64,000 nucleotides of DNA from Arion vulgaris (Eukaryota; Mollusca; Gastropoda; Stylommatophora; Arionidae): positions 4,920,501 through 4,984,500 of the forward strand of contig CM036753.1 of the NCBI GenBank assembly GCA_020796225.1. Direction: 5' to 3'. Every line of letters begins with the position of its first letter. Positions within the stretch are counted from its first letter, which is position 1. Below are positions 54,754 to 57,700 of this stretch, in pieces. The position numbers and the translations under genes are program-made. The notes under the pieces were generated by a model. The model was not told the origin of the DNA. It was given only the letters and a program-made list of their open reading frames with translations, and ran no database searches.

Positions 54754-57700
54754 CTTAACATTTTTGTTACTCTTTCTCTACTGTTCTGGACTGGACTTGC
54801 AGGTGTTTGTTGTAATGAAGGTGTTGACAGACTGGTTTATAGGATGTCAATAGTGTGAATATATTATATGTGAAGTATGGACTTTCTTTCTTCTCCAATC
54901 CTGTTTGCCTCTCAGCATCAGATCAAGAAGAGATTTCTAAAACGGGCCCTTGTATGTGCTTCATAGATAGTCTCTTTCATCGCCTCTGTTATCTCTGAGG
55001 TCCATCTTTTGCGTGGCCGGCCTTTTGCTTTGTAGACATGGGTGACATACTAAAATCATTATCATTGATACTGCAGAAGTTCCTACCCTACAGATCAGAG
55101 TAGAACAGTGCCACTTATTATGGTTGAGTCATCTCTGCAGACTAGGAGAGTAACAATCGCCATGACAAGCATTGGAGACCAAGTGTCAGAAATTTTGACT
55201 TCCAGAAAGACCCAGAGTGTGATGGATGGTCAGCATTGAACTGGCTTGAACTCAGTCAGTTCAGCCAACTCAGCTTGGATTATGCCAAAAGCAAGACAGT
55301 TGATAGGATCATATGCTTACTCTCTGGATGGCCTATATATCCCAGAGCAGAAAAGGAGCAGCTATTAATAGCAGAACTGGGAAGCGTTACAGAGAGAATA
55401 GATAAGCATAGTCAGCAGACCATGGACACTGTCAGCATGCATATTGATCTGTTATGGTCAAGACTGCTTGAATGAGATGACAGAAGTCAGTAACGTCTCA
55501 AACCAGATCTAATTGATTGATTTATTGATAGGACCATCATCATTGCACTTCGGGGAGTAACCATGTGTGCTCCGATCTCTTTCCTTCACAGAAAGATCTC
55601 AGTTGCAGTGCACAAACTCCATATCACCGGCGAGGTTCCGTATAATTTTGAAGATGACGATATTTTTGTAGAAATTTTATTTTAAATCTTTTCTAATGAA
55701 TTTTACTAAGATCCTGCTTCACCCTGAAGTAGTTGCCCTGGTAACTTCTTCTCTTTCACAATTTTCTTCTTTATAGAAGTGTTGGGGTAGAAATGTAGTC
55801 TTCTTCATCTTTGCGTTCGTTCTTTACGACCAATTTTAATCACTCTTTGTGAAATGTTTGATCATTGCCAAGAACGTGTATACGTTGCATATTGGTTTGG
55901 TAGGTCCCTAAACGTATAAACTTCTACACATTTAGGACACGTGCATCCGATTTCAGCCATACCTCCTTAGTCGCCTCTTACGACATGCATGGCAGGTAAC
56001 AGTGGTTCTATTCTTGACACCCCAAATTTGGGCTCTGGTAACCACTAGGGCGAGATCTTGTGTTCTTGTTCTAATGCCCTTTGTAAGCTGTTATTCATTT
56101 TCTTAAGGCTATTCTTGATGCCGTCGCTCTATCTTTTGCATGGTCTTGCTCTTGCTCTGTACTTGTTATACTTTTTCAGTGTGGCTCTCCTTTGTAAGTG
56201 TCTGCTTCACTATAATCTAGCTTGAAGACAAACGTAAAATAGCAGGCTGGAAAATTGTAGAATTTGAGGTATTGCTGTAAACTGATTGATTTATTGATAA
56301 TCAGTCATGTACACTGCAACACAGTATAACTCTCGCGTGATCGTTCTTAGGCCGCTTTTATCATTCTAATGTGATATATAAACAGCCAAACATCAAGAAC
56401 GGATGTACATGCACAACCTTCAGTACCTATTGGAGCTCAGGTGCTTATCCTTCGGTGGTGTGTTTGGTTTCAACCAGCATTTACTGGGTTTTTTCTCCGT
56501 TAGCCTCTTACTGTTCCTAGCCAAAACCCACAAGGCAGCAGGCTGCTATTTTCTTTTAGGGCAGCGACGCTTAGATGGCCTGCCCTCCCGGGTTTATGAC
56601 CGCCATCTGCCCAGCGAACAGGTCTTTTTGTGGACTACTTAGTTTGCCGCCCATCCAGTTTTATTTACGGTTTGCTCCTCTAGCCTTTGATTGCCCCCAA
56701 TCAAACTACAAGGCAGCAGTAGTTCCTTCACTGTGGACGGAAACACGGACTGGCTTCACCTCTGCTGGGCTTTCCAGTTTTTCTGCTCATTTGGGCGGTC
56801 CGCACACCCTCTCGCCTGCTGCATAGTATAACTAATACCATTTACAGGACAAGCAAAGAAGAAGATAAGGATGTGCCCGGAAATAACTCTTGTTGATTGT
56901 GAAGAGCTTTGATACAATTTTTCTGAAAGTTTAGAAACTAGTGTAGTGTCCCTATACTTCTTAGGGAGCAGAAAGTGGATAATAGTAATAAGATTTCTCT
57001 GTTTTAATTGTGAGACACAACCCCAGTAACCTATTTTATGATTTGTTATTGATTATGTTCTATGTAATCCTTAACCAATATTTCTAGGCATATTTGATCT
57101 GCGACAGCGTAAACTTAAACACACATTCCAAGCCCATGATGCTCCAATTAAATGTTTGGCTTTGGATCGAGATGAAGATTATTTTATTACAGGTTCAGCA
57201 GAAGGAGATATTAAGGTATTTAGGCTCTAGCTCAATAGAATAGTAATTTACATATTTCTGTAGTTGTTGATGCTCGTCCATCACGGGTGATGATGACCAC
57301 CATTTATCATCCAAGGGAAGGTAGTTGTGTTATATTTGTGTTTGCATAGATGACTAGTGAGCCAGATGCAGGCTTGAAATGTTATTTTACAATGTGGGCA
57401 AGGATTACTTGTGGTGAGCTTTGCTGTCTTTCTAGTTTTACATTTCTGTTCTATCTGTGCAGTTCTACCTGCCTCACAGCCCAAAGAACCGTGTGCCAGG
57501 CTGATCTGTCTTGAGCCAACATTCTCCCGGTTGTCGTTATCTATGCCAAAGGATATCATCGAGTTCTTGAATGTGTCTTTGACCACCCTGGGAACATTTA
57601 CCGCACACAGCTCACCATATGTATTTTTTGGTCTTCTGCAATTCGGCATTTGAGCCATGTGTCCTGCCCATCATGTCTTGGACTGCATCAAGATTGTATA

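Noticed and set aside
57411..57653. 80-codon open frame on +
   Set aside because: Shadow of the minus-strand LINE fragment.
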